Below are positions 54,379 through 64,000 of a stretch of DNA of 64,000 nucleotides, in pieces. Both the position numbers and the translations under genes were made by a program. How positions within the stretch are numbered: position 1 is the stretch's first letter; each line of letters begins with the position of its first letter. Source of the DNA: Adiantum capillus-veneris (Eukaryota; Streptophyta; Polypodiopsida; Polypodiales; Pteridaceae); assembly GCA_014529385.2 (NCBI GenBank), contig CM043962.1, forward strand, positions 45,703,598 to 45,767,597, given 5' to 3'. The notes under the pieces are model-generated. The model ran no database searches, was not told where the DNA came from, and was given only the letters and a program-made list of their open reading frames with translations.

Positions 54379-56849
54379 TTCTCCATATGTCTCTGTCTGC
54401 CCTATCCGTCGAGGATTTGCAAAACTTTCCACCTTCAAGCTAGCATCTCTTTCACATCGTGTCTCTCTTTGAGGAGCCGTTTGGATGGGTTTCTAGATCA
54501 TCTCAAACACTATATTCTAGGGCACATTCCTAGTACTTTGGACACTTTGAACTTACATTCCATTTGGCTCTCTCTAGAGCCCTTTGGCCTAAAAACCCGC
54601 ATTAGGCACATATTTTTGTCATGGCCTACTTTTTTAGGGCCTTTATACCTTATTTATCCCTTCACCATGCATCTACCATCATACACAGTGCTGTATTGCA
54701 TACTTCCCAGCATGGACCAACTATGGATGCACCAGCGACATTAGCATTTGAGTTGCAACCGACGACCGTAGTTGGCGGTGCTAACATGGTCGCTTATGCT
54801 GAGGGGGTTCTTGTGGTGCCTATGGGCACCCCAAATTATTATTGAGGAGCTAATAGCTTAGAGGGGTTGACACAGTTTCATGACATCGCCTCCCCAAGCT
54901 CAATGAGAAGGCTCACATGGGTTCTATAATGCAAGTGAATCTGGGAATAGAGAATGGTGCACACATGCCGGGTTGCTAAAATAAGTGGTGTATGCAAATA
55001 GAAGTTGCAAAAAACATCCTGCAGGAAGAACAAGAGGAGAGATCTATATAGTACTCACAATAGAGGTTGTAAGTGGTTTTGTGAAAGGATAAACTCACGA
55101 TTGCCCCATTTTATTTTTATTCCACACCCCTCTTTCTTTTTTTCTCCTATGTTTCTCGATGTTTCCAATGTTGGCATGGTTGTGTGTGACCCCGAGGTGT
55201 GTATTATGTGCACGCGTGCACGCACACACCCACACACACACACACACACACATACACAGGTTTGAATGTGGTTGCAGTGTATAATCGGTATTTATGAGAG
55301 CATGGTCTGCTTTCAACCTTTCCAAGGTCTGTAGGTGTGTGTTTTCGTACTATGGCAGACATTTGTGACTAAAATGGTGTTGTTTTGAAAGAGAATTTGA
55401 GTGGATAAGGGTGTTGTGTATATCCAAGGCTATAGAGAGGCATTTGTTTTTTGTTTTGGGTGTGTATCTCATCCCATGGTGTTACAACATGCTAAAGTTG
55501 GAATACATATGCTCAATGGGCGATGACAAGTGTTTTTTGCCAATTTTGGTGGCTTGGATTTGCGGTCTTGGAGAAGCTAGAATGTGGCAAGCTCTTTAAA
55601 AATTGATGGCAACATGTGCTTTGACGATGGATCTACAGAGTGGACATCGAGTTTATGAGCAAGAGTTGGTTGTGTTTCCAAAATTGGTGCAGAAAAGAGT
55701 TTTTGTTTTAGTTAACTGGTTTTTTTAGGGAATTTGGAGGAGGGATCATGGAGTGATGCCATGTGGAAACTCCAGTAAGCCCATATGGAAAATTGGCCAC
55801 TCCAAGCATGGGGTATATAGTGTGGAGCATGGGCTCTCACAAAGCAACAAGTGATAGAGAGGGGAGCTGTCCTAGGCATGGGGCCATGGCGTCCTCTTGG
55901 GTGTTGTAAGAGTAGCACTACATGGGCGTTATCGATGGCCATTCAGGTGGCACTGGTATTTGGATGGAAAGCAACGGCCATGGTCAATGGTGCTCATGTG
56001 GTAGCTTATGTTGAGGGGGTTCCCATGGTGCCTATGGGCACCCAAAATTTTTATTGAGGAGCTAATAGCTTAGAGGGGCTCTCACGATGCCGTGGCATCC
56101 CCCCAAGCTCAAGGAGAAGGCTCACACGGGTCCTATCATGCGAGTGAAGCTAGGAATAGCAAAGGGTGCACACATGCCAAGTTGCTAACATAAGTGGTGG
56201 ATAGAAAAAATCATGCAGGCCCATAAAGGGTCTTTTTGGTGTCTTTTTTGGGGAGCTATCTCTCTCTCTCAAGGATTGTAAAGGATAACAAGATGAGAGC
56301 TCTTTGCAGTAGAGGTTGTAAGTGATTTTGTGAAAGGAGAATCTCACCATTGCCCCATTTTGTGTCAATTCCCCGCCCCCTCTTTCTTTTTTTCTCTTAT
56401 TTTGCTCGATGTTGCCAATGTCGGCGTAGTTGTGTCTAATCCCAAACCAAGGGTGTGTTACGCAAAGGGAGAGAGAGAGAGAGATTTGCGTGTGTGTGGT
56501 TGTGGTGTATAATCAGAATTTGTGAGAGCATGATGTGCATTCAAGCTATCCAAGGTGTGTAGGTGTGAGTTGTCATATTGTGGCAGACATTTGAGGTTGA
56601 AATGGTGTTGTTTTAAAAGTGAACTTGAGTGGATAGGGGTGCTATCTATATCTTCAACTCTAAAGAAGAATTTGTTTTGTGTTCTAGGTGTGTATCGGAT
56701 TCCCCCTTTCCATATTCTAGTGCCCCCAAGGAGGAGCATATTGATTGCTCCTAATTTGGTGAAGAAGCACATTTTTTTGCATTGGTAGACATGGCATTCC
56801 AAAGTTATGGTTTAATTTTCATAGGCAAGGAGAATCCTGGTGATTGGAT
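54379..56849. other. Unclassified DNA with a ~1.2-kb imperfect tandem duplication
   Basis: After LTR3 there is no recognisable transposon protein. Two related stretches, about 54735-55560 and 55947-56770, are offset by about 1,212 bp. They share GGGGGTTC, GGTGCCTATGGGCACC, GGAGCTAATAGCTTAGAGGG, GAGAAGGCTCAC and AAATGGTGTTGTTTT. Each contains a short plus-strand frame ending VPMGTxNxY-stop (54715-54845; 55938-56057). Most differences between the two frames change the amino acid, so coding constraint is not supported. Parent element unknown. Confidence 0.55.
55218..55257. repeat. (AC)n microsatellite
   Basis: A CA/AC-rich run in the first unit of the tandem duplication. The second unit has (GA)n and (TG)n runs near 56468-56500 instead. 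Confidence 0.85.
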
Positions 56850-57076
56850 TGTTACCATATACATGTGGTAGTGATGTGTGTGAACACACTAGGACCGTCG
56901 GGGCATTGTTTCCCTCTTTAGGAGGTTTTTCCCCCCGTGCATTGTATATACGCCCATCACTCTAGGGCTATCTATCTTTCCATTACACACTGAGTAACAC
57001 ACACTCTATTGTGTGCCTTGTGCTTCCTTCATCTTCTCCAAGCTGTGTGTGTTTCTCTGCAACCCTAATTCCAACA
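56850..57076 (+). repeat. 5' LTR of Copia-E
   Basis: 227 bp, TGTTACCATATACATGTGG to ATTCCAACA. A TATA-like TGTATATACGC lies about 100 bp from its start. Confidence 0.92.
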
Positions 57077-57089
57077 ATTGGTATCAGAT
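57077..57089 (+). other. Primer-binding site of Copia-E
   Basis: ATTGGTATCAGAT directly follows the LTR and matches the initiator tRNA-Met complement except at its last base. Confidence 0.9.
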
Positions 57090-57460
57090 CAGCTCACGTC
57101 CTCCCGGGCTTAGTCGCCAGCTGCTCCAGCACACGCCTACTCACTTTCTCCGATTTTAGTGAGCTTTGGCGAGTGTTCGCAGGTCGACAAATATTTTGGG
57201 AGAGCTCGTACAGCTCGGTTTGCTCAGAATTTTGATTTGGGCTCATTTCGGCCTCCGTTCCCACTACAGGCAGTACTGCACAGGCTATTTTGTCATTTTG
57301 TGTAGAATTTCTGTCAGTGCCGTTTTCTACATAACAGGTGCCTTATAGTCCTCTACGGTTTGTGCGATATAGCACAGGTTGTTCCCGCTCCGTTTCTCCT
57401 ATTTTTGGGCAGTTTTCACATCAGGTGCAGCATTTACCATGGCTGACAACAACAACAGAG

Positions 57461-60400
57461 ATGTGTTCAACTGAGGACAGGTTGGATGGGGACAACTACC
57501 CTATGTGGGCTTATATGATGCAACATGTTCTTGTGTCAAAGGGTGTCTCGAACATTGTGCAGGGCATTGATGTACGTCCTGGTTCTGAGGATGTAGAGGA
57601 TGTTGAGGATGCTGCAGGTCTTGCTGCAAGGATTGCAGCTGTTAGAGTTGTTTTGCCTACGGCAGAACAAGCTCGTTGGGATGTTAAGGATACACAGGCT
57701 CATGCATTGATTGCGTTGTCTGTGAAGGGCACCATTGTTCCTCACATCCGTTCAGCAAAATCTGCAAAACAACCTTGGGATATTCTAGCAGGTCTTTATG
57801 CAAGCCGCAATGAGGCTAAAATTGCTTTGTTGCGTAAAGAGCTGGAGTCGAAGATTATGCATGAGAAAGATGATATGAACACTTTCCTTGCTAGTGTCAA
57901 GGATATCAATGAGAAACTTATTTTTGCAGGTGAAGTTATTTCAGACAGTTCCCTTGTGTAGACTGTTCTTGATGCCTTACCAGATTCTTACCAGACTTTT
58001 GCTAGTACTTGGAGACTTATGACCCAAGGAAATCCAGAAGTTGTCAAGTTTGATGCATTATGCACATTGCTCTTGCAAGAGTCACTTTCCAGAAAAAATA
58101 GGACTGGACAGCATGTAGTTGAACAGGCTTTTATTGCTTCTAAAAGAGAGGGTGGTAACAGCAATGCAGCCACTTCTTATGGTTCTGCTGCGAGTGGCAA
58201 AAATTATGTTCCTAATGCTTCTGCTGGCAGCAATTCGTCTGGAAATTCTGGTGATAAGGTAAAAAAGAAGATGCGTTGCCATTATTGTAAAGCTAATGAT
58301 CACTTGATCAAGTCGTGTCCTAAGTTGAAGGCCAAAGAGGCTAAGAAGAAAGAGGGTGGTTCCACTGCAAATGTTGGTTCCACTACAAATGTAGCCATTG
58401 TTGAGTCCTCTATGAAAGGAGACTTACAATCCTGTTGTCCATGATGCATGCTTGTCACTTGCTGCAGATTCACATGTGTAGTTTTTCGATAGTGGTGCTA
58501 CAAAGCACATTACCTCACATCATGAATTGTTTACCTCTCTCGAGTCTGTCCCTCATGGGAATTCAGTCACTTGTGCCAACAACACCTCTTATCCAGTTCA
58601 GGGAGTTGGAAAGGTTGTGCTCACTGCTACTAATGGCAGCTCCTTCACACTTGTTGATGCACTTTATGTACCTAGGATCAAGAAGAATCTCTTGTTTGTA
58701 TCCGCACTTGCTAGACTTGGACTTGTAGTCAAATTTGTGGATGACAGATGTACAGTTCTGTCCCTCATGGGAATTCAGTCACTTGTTCCAACAACGCCTC
58801 TTATCCAGTTCAGGGAGTTGGAAAGATTGTGCTCACTGTTGCTGCTAATCTCCTTCACACTTGTTGATGCACTTTATGTACCTAGGATCAAGAAGAATCT
58901 CTTGTTTGTATCTGCACTTGCTAGACTTCGACATCTGAATTTTTCCAGTTTGCTGTGTTTGCAGAAATCTGATATGGTTGCTTCTTTGCCGCCTCTTGAA
59001 GCACCTATCAAACATGTTTGTGAAAGTTGTATTTTGGGTAAGATGCAACGTTCTAAATTTCCAAAGGATAGTTTAGTTCGGGCCACATGCAGGTTGCAGC
59101 TTGTGCATAGTGATGTTTGTGTGCCCATGCAAACTCCGTCCTAGGGCAATTACCTGTACTTCGTGACTTTCATTGATGATTACTCCAGGCATGCATGAGT
59201 ATTTTCTCTTAAAGAAAAATTCTAAGTTTTTATGTGCTTCAAATAATTTTTGGCTATGGCTGAAAATATTTCAAAATGTACTATGGGCACCCTCTGTTCC
59301 GATCGAGGGGGGGAGTATATGTCTCATGAATTCAATGCATTTTTTGCTAGTCGTGGGATAAAACACCAATGTACAGTGCCTTATACACCTCAGAAAAATG
59401 GTGTTGCTGAGAGGAAAAACAGATCACTGACGAAAATGGCACGATGTATGGTCAAAAGTCAAGCTTTGCCACATTCTTTTTGGCTTGAGGCCATCATGTG
59501 TGCCACTTATGTACTAAACAGGTGTCCTACAAAAGCTTTGCAGTCTATTACTCCATATGAAGCATGGCATGATAGAAAGCCTTCTATTGAGCACATGCGT
59601 GTTTTTGGTTGTTTGGCATATGCTTTGGTGCCACAAGTGTAGCGCAGAAAATTGGATGATAAGGCTGTCAAATGTATTTTTGTTGGTTATAGTGCTGAAA
59701 GCAAAGGTTACAGGTTGTATCATCCGCAAACAAAACGTATTTTGGTTTCATGGGATGTAGTGTTTGTGGAAGATTCTGTTCAGCCCTTGTTGTCATGTAC
59801 TAGAGACAGTAATGTAAGCTCACAGGACATTTATGACACTTTGTTGCCTCTTTTCAGTGGTAGAAATACAAATGTAAGTTCCAATGAGGCAAATGTACAG
59901 CCTAAGGGGGTTTTTGAAAATGTTTTAGATCAGCCTATTACTGATGCAGATGTACATGATGTACTTGATGAGGAAAGGGCTGAAAATGAGCAGGCTAGAG
60001 GTCTGCCAAAATGGCTGGTGCACACTTTGCGTGACAGTAAATTGGATGCACCTTTGTCTAGTCGTACTCGTTCAGGCTCTCGCCATGCATCTTATGCATC
60101 AAATTGTTATGCTTTGGTTGTGTCTAGCTTACATGATGTTGAGGAGCCTCTGTATTTTGATGAAGCACAGAATTCAGAAAATTGGATGGCTGCCATGCAA
60201 TCAGAATATGATTCACTTATAGAAAATGACACATGGACTTTATGTGATTTGCCTCCTGGCAAAAAGGCCATTGGTACGAAGTGGGTTTACAAGTTGAAAT
60301 GCAAGCCAGATGGTGAGATCGATCGCCATAAGGCTCGACTTGTTGCAAAGGGTTATGCACAACAAAAAGCCATAGATTATGAAGAAATTTTTGCTCCCAC

Positions 60401-61682
60401 TTGTCGTATGACTACTGTGCGTTTTCTATGTGCATTGGCAGCTGATTTTGGTTGGGATGTACATCAATCAGACACTGTTACTGCTTTCTTGAATGGTGAC
60501 ATATTTGAGGAAGTTTATGTAACGCAGCCTCGCGGTTTTGTCATAAAAGGACAAGAGGACAAAGTGTGCAAATGTAACAAGTCTTTGTATGGGTTGAAGC
60601 AATCTCCTCGTGCTTGGTATGAGAAAGCTGACACTCATTTGGTCAAACAAGGCTTTCGTAACAGTCCAACAGAAAGCACATTGTATGTAAAGCGTGAGAG
60701 TGATGTACTTCTCATTGTGGTTTTTTATGTTGATGATTTGCTGATCAGTGGACCAAATGAGAGACATATTGCTGAATTTAAGGCTGATTTGAATACTACT
60801 TTCAAGATGAAAGATTTGGGGATGTTGCATCATTACTTGGGTATACAATTTAAGCAGTGTGATGGTGGTATTGCCTTGTGTCAGAAAAGTTACATCGAGA
60901 CATTGCTATGTAAGTTTGGACTTGAGGATTGCAAACCTATTGCCACTCCCATGGAAACAGGTTTGAAGTTGATTCTACATGATGCTGGCAATCCTGCTCA
61001 TGTCACTCTTTATCAAACTGTTGTTGGCTGCCTCATTTATGTATGCAGCACGAGGCCGGATATTCAGTTTGCAGTCTCACATGTCAGCAGATTTATACAT
61101 AGCCCAGGGTCTAAGCATTGGCAGGCTATCAAGAGGATTTTCCGCTACCTTAGTGGCACTTTACATCTTGGCTTGTTTTATCCCAAGGGGGGATCATTGC
61201 CGCCAGACTTACATGCTTTTTCGGACTCAGATTGGGCTGGTTGTTTTGACACGCGAGTGTCCACAAATGGTTTTTGTTTCATGCTTGGAAGTTCATGTAT
61301 ATCATGGTTGAGCAAGAAGCAACCTATTGTGTCCACTTCGAGTTGTGAGGCTGACTACAGGGTAGTCTTCATAGCTACGGCTGAGTGTGTATGGTTCAGA
61401 TGCCTTATGGCTGATTTGGGTGTTGGACTGGATGCTGCCAACACTATCTACACTGACAGTAAGAGCGCATTGGTAGTTGCGAGGAACCCAGTTTTTCATG
61501 CTCGCACAAAGCATATTGAGGTGCATTACCACTATGTCAGGGAGAGGCTCTCAGCATGAGAGATCAGCTTGGCTTATGTGCCAACATAGGACAACCTTGC
61601 AGATATTTTCACAAAGGCATTGTCTCGTGATAAGCTTGAAGCTTTCTGCAAAGCTTTGGGCTTACTCCCCTTTGCGGACTGA
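57461..61682 (+). pseudogene. Copia-E gag-pol polyprotein, lightly damaged
   Basis: Gag reads MCSTEDRLDGDNYPMWAYMM from 57461; an ATG at 57439 is out of frame, so the true start was probably lost. One TAG interrupts gag at 57959. The zinc knuckle CHYCKANDHLIKSC lies near 58275-58316. A frameshift precedes protease FFDSGATKHITS (Asp codon at 58488). An internal ~212-bp duplication follows. Integrase shows ESCILGKMQRSKFP, CSDRGGEYMSHEF and NGVAERKNRSL with two stops and a frameshift near 59140-59240. RT-RNase H is one open 635-codon frame (59652-61559) with GTKWVYKLKCKPDGEIDRHK, YGLKQSPRAWY, YVDD near 60728, and SDSDWAGCFDTR. A TGA at 61557 and TAG at 61590 precede the normal end DIFTKALSRDKLEAF. 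Non-functional as it stands. Confidence 0.92.
58545..58930. repeat. Tandem duplication inside Copia-E protease, period ~212 bp
   Basis: Segments beginning TCTGTCCCTCATGGGAATTC at 58545 and 58757 repeat through CTTGTTTGTATCYGCACTTG. The second copy has a small deletion after CTCACTG. It duplicates protease C-terminal codons and shifts their frame. Confidence 0.93.
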
Positions 61683-61747
61683 TCCTGTCCTCAGGGCATG
61701 GCACTTCCCTTTACTCATGTGCCAGCTCTCGTTCACCGCATCACTCC

Positions 61748-61756
61748 AGGGGGGTT
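61748..61756 (+). other. Polypurine tract of Copia-E
   Basis: AGGGGGGTT directly precedes the 3' LTR. Confidence 0.85.
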
Positions 61757-61906
61757 TGTTACCATATACATGTGGTAGTGATGTGTGTGAACACACTAGT
61801 ACCGCCGGGGCATTTTTTCCCTCTTTAGGAGGTTTTTTCCCCCATGCATTATATATACGCCGATCACTCTAGGGCTATCTACCTTTACATTACACACTAA
61901 GTAACA
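61757..61906 (+). repeat. 3' LTR of Copia-E, truncated
   Basis: It matches the first ~150 bp of the 5' LTR (TGTTACCATATACATGTGG) and ends after CACTAAGTAACA, where the downstream gypsy remnant begins. Confidence 0.92.
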
Positions 61907-64000
61907 TGCATGGACGCATTGCTAGTCAAGATGGATGTGAAGCTTAAAGCTCTCAAGAAAGATGTAAGTGATGATCTTGATCTGTTTTTAGATCATTTTG
62001 AATCATGTTCGATAGAATTGGTGGCAGCCATTCGGTTGGCTAATGGAGACTATTTCAAGCTGGATAAATTCATGGCATGCCTGCATCCTAAAGTTAGAGA
62101 AAAGATTGATTTTGAACGTATAGAAAACTACAATGTTACAGTGGGGGCGATTGCACAATCAAAAATTAAGAAATTAAAGAAGAAGATTGAGCAGGGTGCC
62201 ATAGGCTATGAGGTGGTGGCCCCTACCCAAACTAAGATTCCCCAAGATGTTCTTCTAGAGGAGAATCATGGGAATCGGTGTCTAGCAATGGTGCTGGAGA
62301 ATTGGGTGAAAACGGTCTAAGATATGTCTAAGAAGATGCAAGAATAGAGACTAAGGGTAATGGCCAGTGGACAACTAAGAGGGCAAGAGGCAGGGTGTGA
62401 CCATTGTTTGACTAATGTTACAATTGTGGAGAAGAGGGACACTACGCACCGGATTTCCACCAACCGCCAAGTGAAAGAGGAGGCATGTACCCACTATTTA
62501 GTAGAGATAGACGGCAGAGAAATTCAATGGGCAGAGGGAATAGGCAGTTGAAAATCCAGTACAGTCAGCCCTACTAGACAGTGGTTAGATCCCTAGAGTG
62601 AATATCATCAAGATGGATAAGCAGGAGGTTGATGTTTTGGCCACCAAAAAGAAAAGGGGTGAAAGGGAAACAAAGAACAAGAAAGAGACCGATGCTCGAG
62701 AAAGTGTACAAGGGCAAAGAATAGCCTGAGACTAGCAAGAGTAGGAGGAGCCAAAGGATTAAGGAAGCGGATTTTTAGCTAGGACGTGGCTATCCCAAGT
62801 ATGACCTGGTAATTGATGTGAAGAGTCAAAAATCTACTATTGCATTTGGATGGAAGTTGGCTTAAATCCTAAGTTGAGGAGACACTCATCCACGAGTGTC
62901 AATGCAAGGTTGCCGAGAGATAAGGACAATGTGCAGCCGTGCAGAACATGGCCTTAATGGTGAGCAATCTGATTGATGTTCTTTCTCTAGAATGCAGTCA
63001 TTGAGGAGCGAATGCACTTACTGGCTTACAAAGATAGTGGAGCACAGATATGTGTTATGACAAAAGAAGTTGTGAAGAAGACATGTGTAAAGACGGTAGG
63101 CAGGTCAAATGTGAAAATGAGGATGGCCAACAATGCTAAAGCTAGGTGTCTGGGCGTGGCGCAAGACAAGAAGGTGAAGGTGATAGAATGTTGATATAGA
63201 ATGCTTAATTTATTTTTTGTGATGAAAGCATGTGAGAATGCATACGCTAGCATTTTTGGGAAGTCCATGGCTTCTAGAAATTGGAGCCAAACAAGATTGG
63301 GAGAGTGGGGTATTTACCTTGACTGACAAGGAGAAATGGAGGCAGATATTGCTGGATCTGAAGACCAAAAAAATTCATGCCCATTCTATGGTAACAAAAA
63401 ATTAAGAGGATACAACAACTAAATATGAGTATGAGACCAAGACAACATATAATGAAGGCTACACAAACACTTAGCAACAAGAGAGTAAAGATGATATGTT
63501 GAAGATTGACACCAATTTATTTAATGTCATTGTAGAGAGTCTCATGCAAAAGAGGAGGTGCATCCGCAAGTTCATGGTATAGGTGCAACCTATCCTAACC
63601 CATTTGCAATGGAGTAAAAAGATCTAAGAGGTGCAAAAGGGGTGGAGCACAAGATTGTTCTCAAGGAGGGATACAAGATGAAGGCACATAAGTTGAGAAG
63701 ACCAGAAAAGATACAAAAGGATTCCCTTTGGCAGGAGATAAAGAAGCTGTTGGGGGTGCAATTATCATTTTATGAAAGAGTCAAAGTGGGTTTCTCCAGT
63801 GGTCATCACTGGACAAAGAAGAATGGGAAATGGAGAGAATGTGTTGACTCCAAGCCATTGAATGTGGCCACGAGGCAGAACCACTACCCATTGCCATTTC
63901 AAGACAAGATCTTGAATTAGGTGGTCGACCATGAAACGTACTCAATTATGGATGGATTTTTAGGGTATTTTCATATAGGGATTGCACTTGAAGACCAATT
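61907..64000 (+). pseudogene. Decayed Ty3/gypsy gag-protease-RT of a different lineage (partial)
   Basis: The first block, 61910-62320, is gag-like: CLHPKVREKIDFERIENYN, then KIKKLKKKIEQG. A zinc knuckle CYNCGEEGHYAPDF with the last Cys lost is at about 62422-62463. Protease-like YKDSGAQICVMTKEVV is at about 63027. RT begins near 63640: HKIVLKEGYKMKAHKLRRP, then KKNGKWRECVDSKPLN, NHYPLPFQDKILN, a stop, then TYSIMDGFLGYFHIGIALED at the right edge. The KPLN.AT..HYPLP wording differs from the chromovirus RT of Gypsy-1 to -4. Numerous stops show it is dead; its pol continues beyond the window. Confidence 0.85.

Larger units (their letters stand above)
56850..61906 (+). mobile_element. Copia-E: nearly full-length Ty1/copia element
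   Basis: It has a 227-bp 5' LTR, primer site, gag-pol with a few lesions, a purine tract and a truncated 3' LTR. All copia domains are present in normal order. The 3' LTR stops after about 150 bp, where an unrelated gypsy begins, so no target duplication can be checked. Confidence 0.92.

Noticed and set aside
55055-55325. Cys/Val-rich minus-strand frames
   Set aside because: They are translations of the (AC)n microsatellite.

Overview
The window is intergenic, repeat-rich nuclear DNA of a land plant. Nearly all of it is LTR retrotransposons nested in or broken against each other. I see no host protein gene, rRNA, tRNA, CRISPR array or DNA transposon with terminal inverted repeats. The plant call rests on chromodomain Ty3/gypsy (chromovirus) polyproteins, Ty1/copia polyproteins of plant type, and primer-binding sites matching initiator tRNA-Met (TTGGTATCAGAGC) in almost every element. 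I cannot name the species; fern, lycophyte or gymnosperm would all fit.

Layout. 1-1545 (-): decayed copia gag/protease/pre-integrase (Copia-A), running off the left edge. 1546-3462: unassigned DNA. 3463-12029 (-): Copia-B, an old copia with its 3' LTR at low coordinates, integrase lost, and split by a decayed gypsy-derived element full of micro-hairpins (copy A, about 6339-10985). 12030-18492 (+): Gypsy-1, a broken chromovirus. 18493-19636: LTR-like sequence of unknown family. 19569-22525 (-): Gypsy-2, reduced to an intact gag reading frame and part of its LTR. 22526-31136 (+): copy B of the hairpin-rich element, cleanly interrupted at 24609-28335 by a compact copia derivative (element R) with 187-bp LTRs and a GATAA target duplication. 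31137-36547 (+): Gypsy-3, 5'-truncated and decayed. 36548-54378 (+): a tandem LTR-internal-LTR-internal-LTR array of a related family (family 2). Its second internal region is interrupted by Gypsy-4 (40866-49769, -), which is complete and looks young: 1,590-bp near-identical LTRs and one uninterrupted 1,649-residue gag-pol frame. 54379-56849: a roughly 1.2-kb imperfect tandem duplication of unknown nature. 56850-61906 (+): Copia-E, nearly full length with a few stops and frameshifts. 61907-64000 (+): a decayed gypsy of another lineage, running off the right edge.

How it fits together. Gypsy-4 has all the parts of an autonomous element and could in principle supply enzymes to its broken relatives Gypsy-1, -2, -3 and family 2. 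Element R has lost integrase and most of reverse transcriptase but keeps LTRs, primer site, polypurine tract and long open frames, so it could only move with help from another copia.

Three observations deserve most attention. First, the hairpin-rich element carries far more 5-8 bp stem / 3-nt loop micro-hairpins than chance predicts. Second, family 2 contains a gag inverted repeat with arms of about 975 bp around a 0.7-kb loop, whose transcript would be a long hairpin RNA. Third, element R is a domain-deleted copia whose protease active-site glycine has become aspartate. All domain calls come from reading translated motifs by eye; no database search was run.
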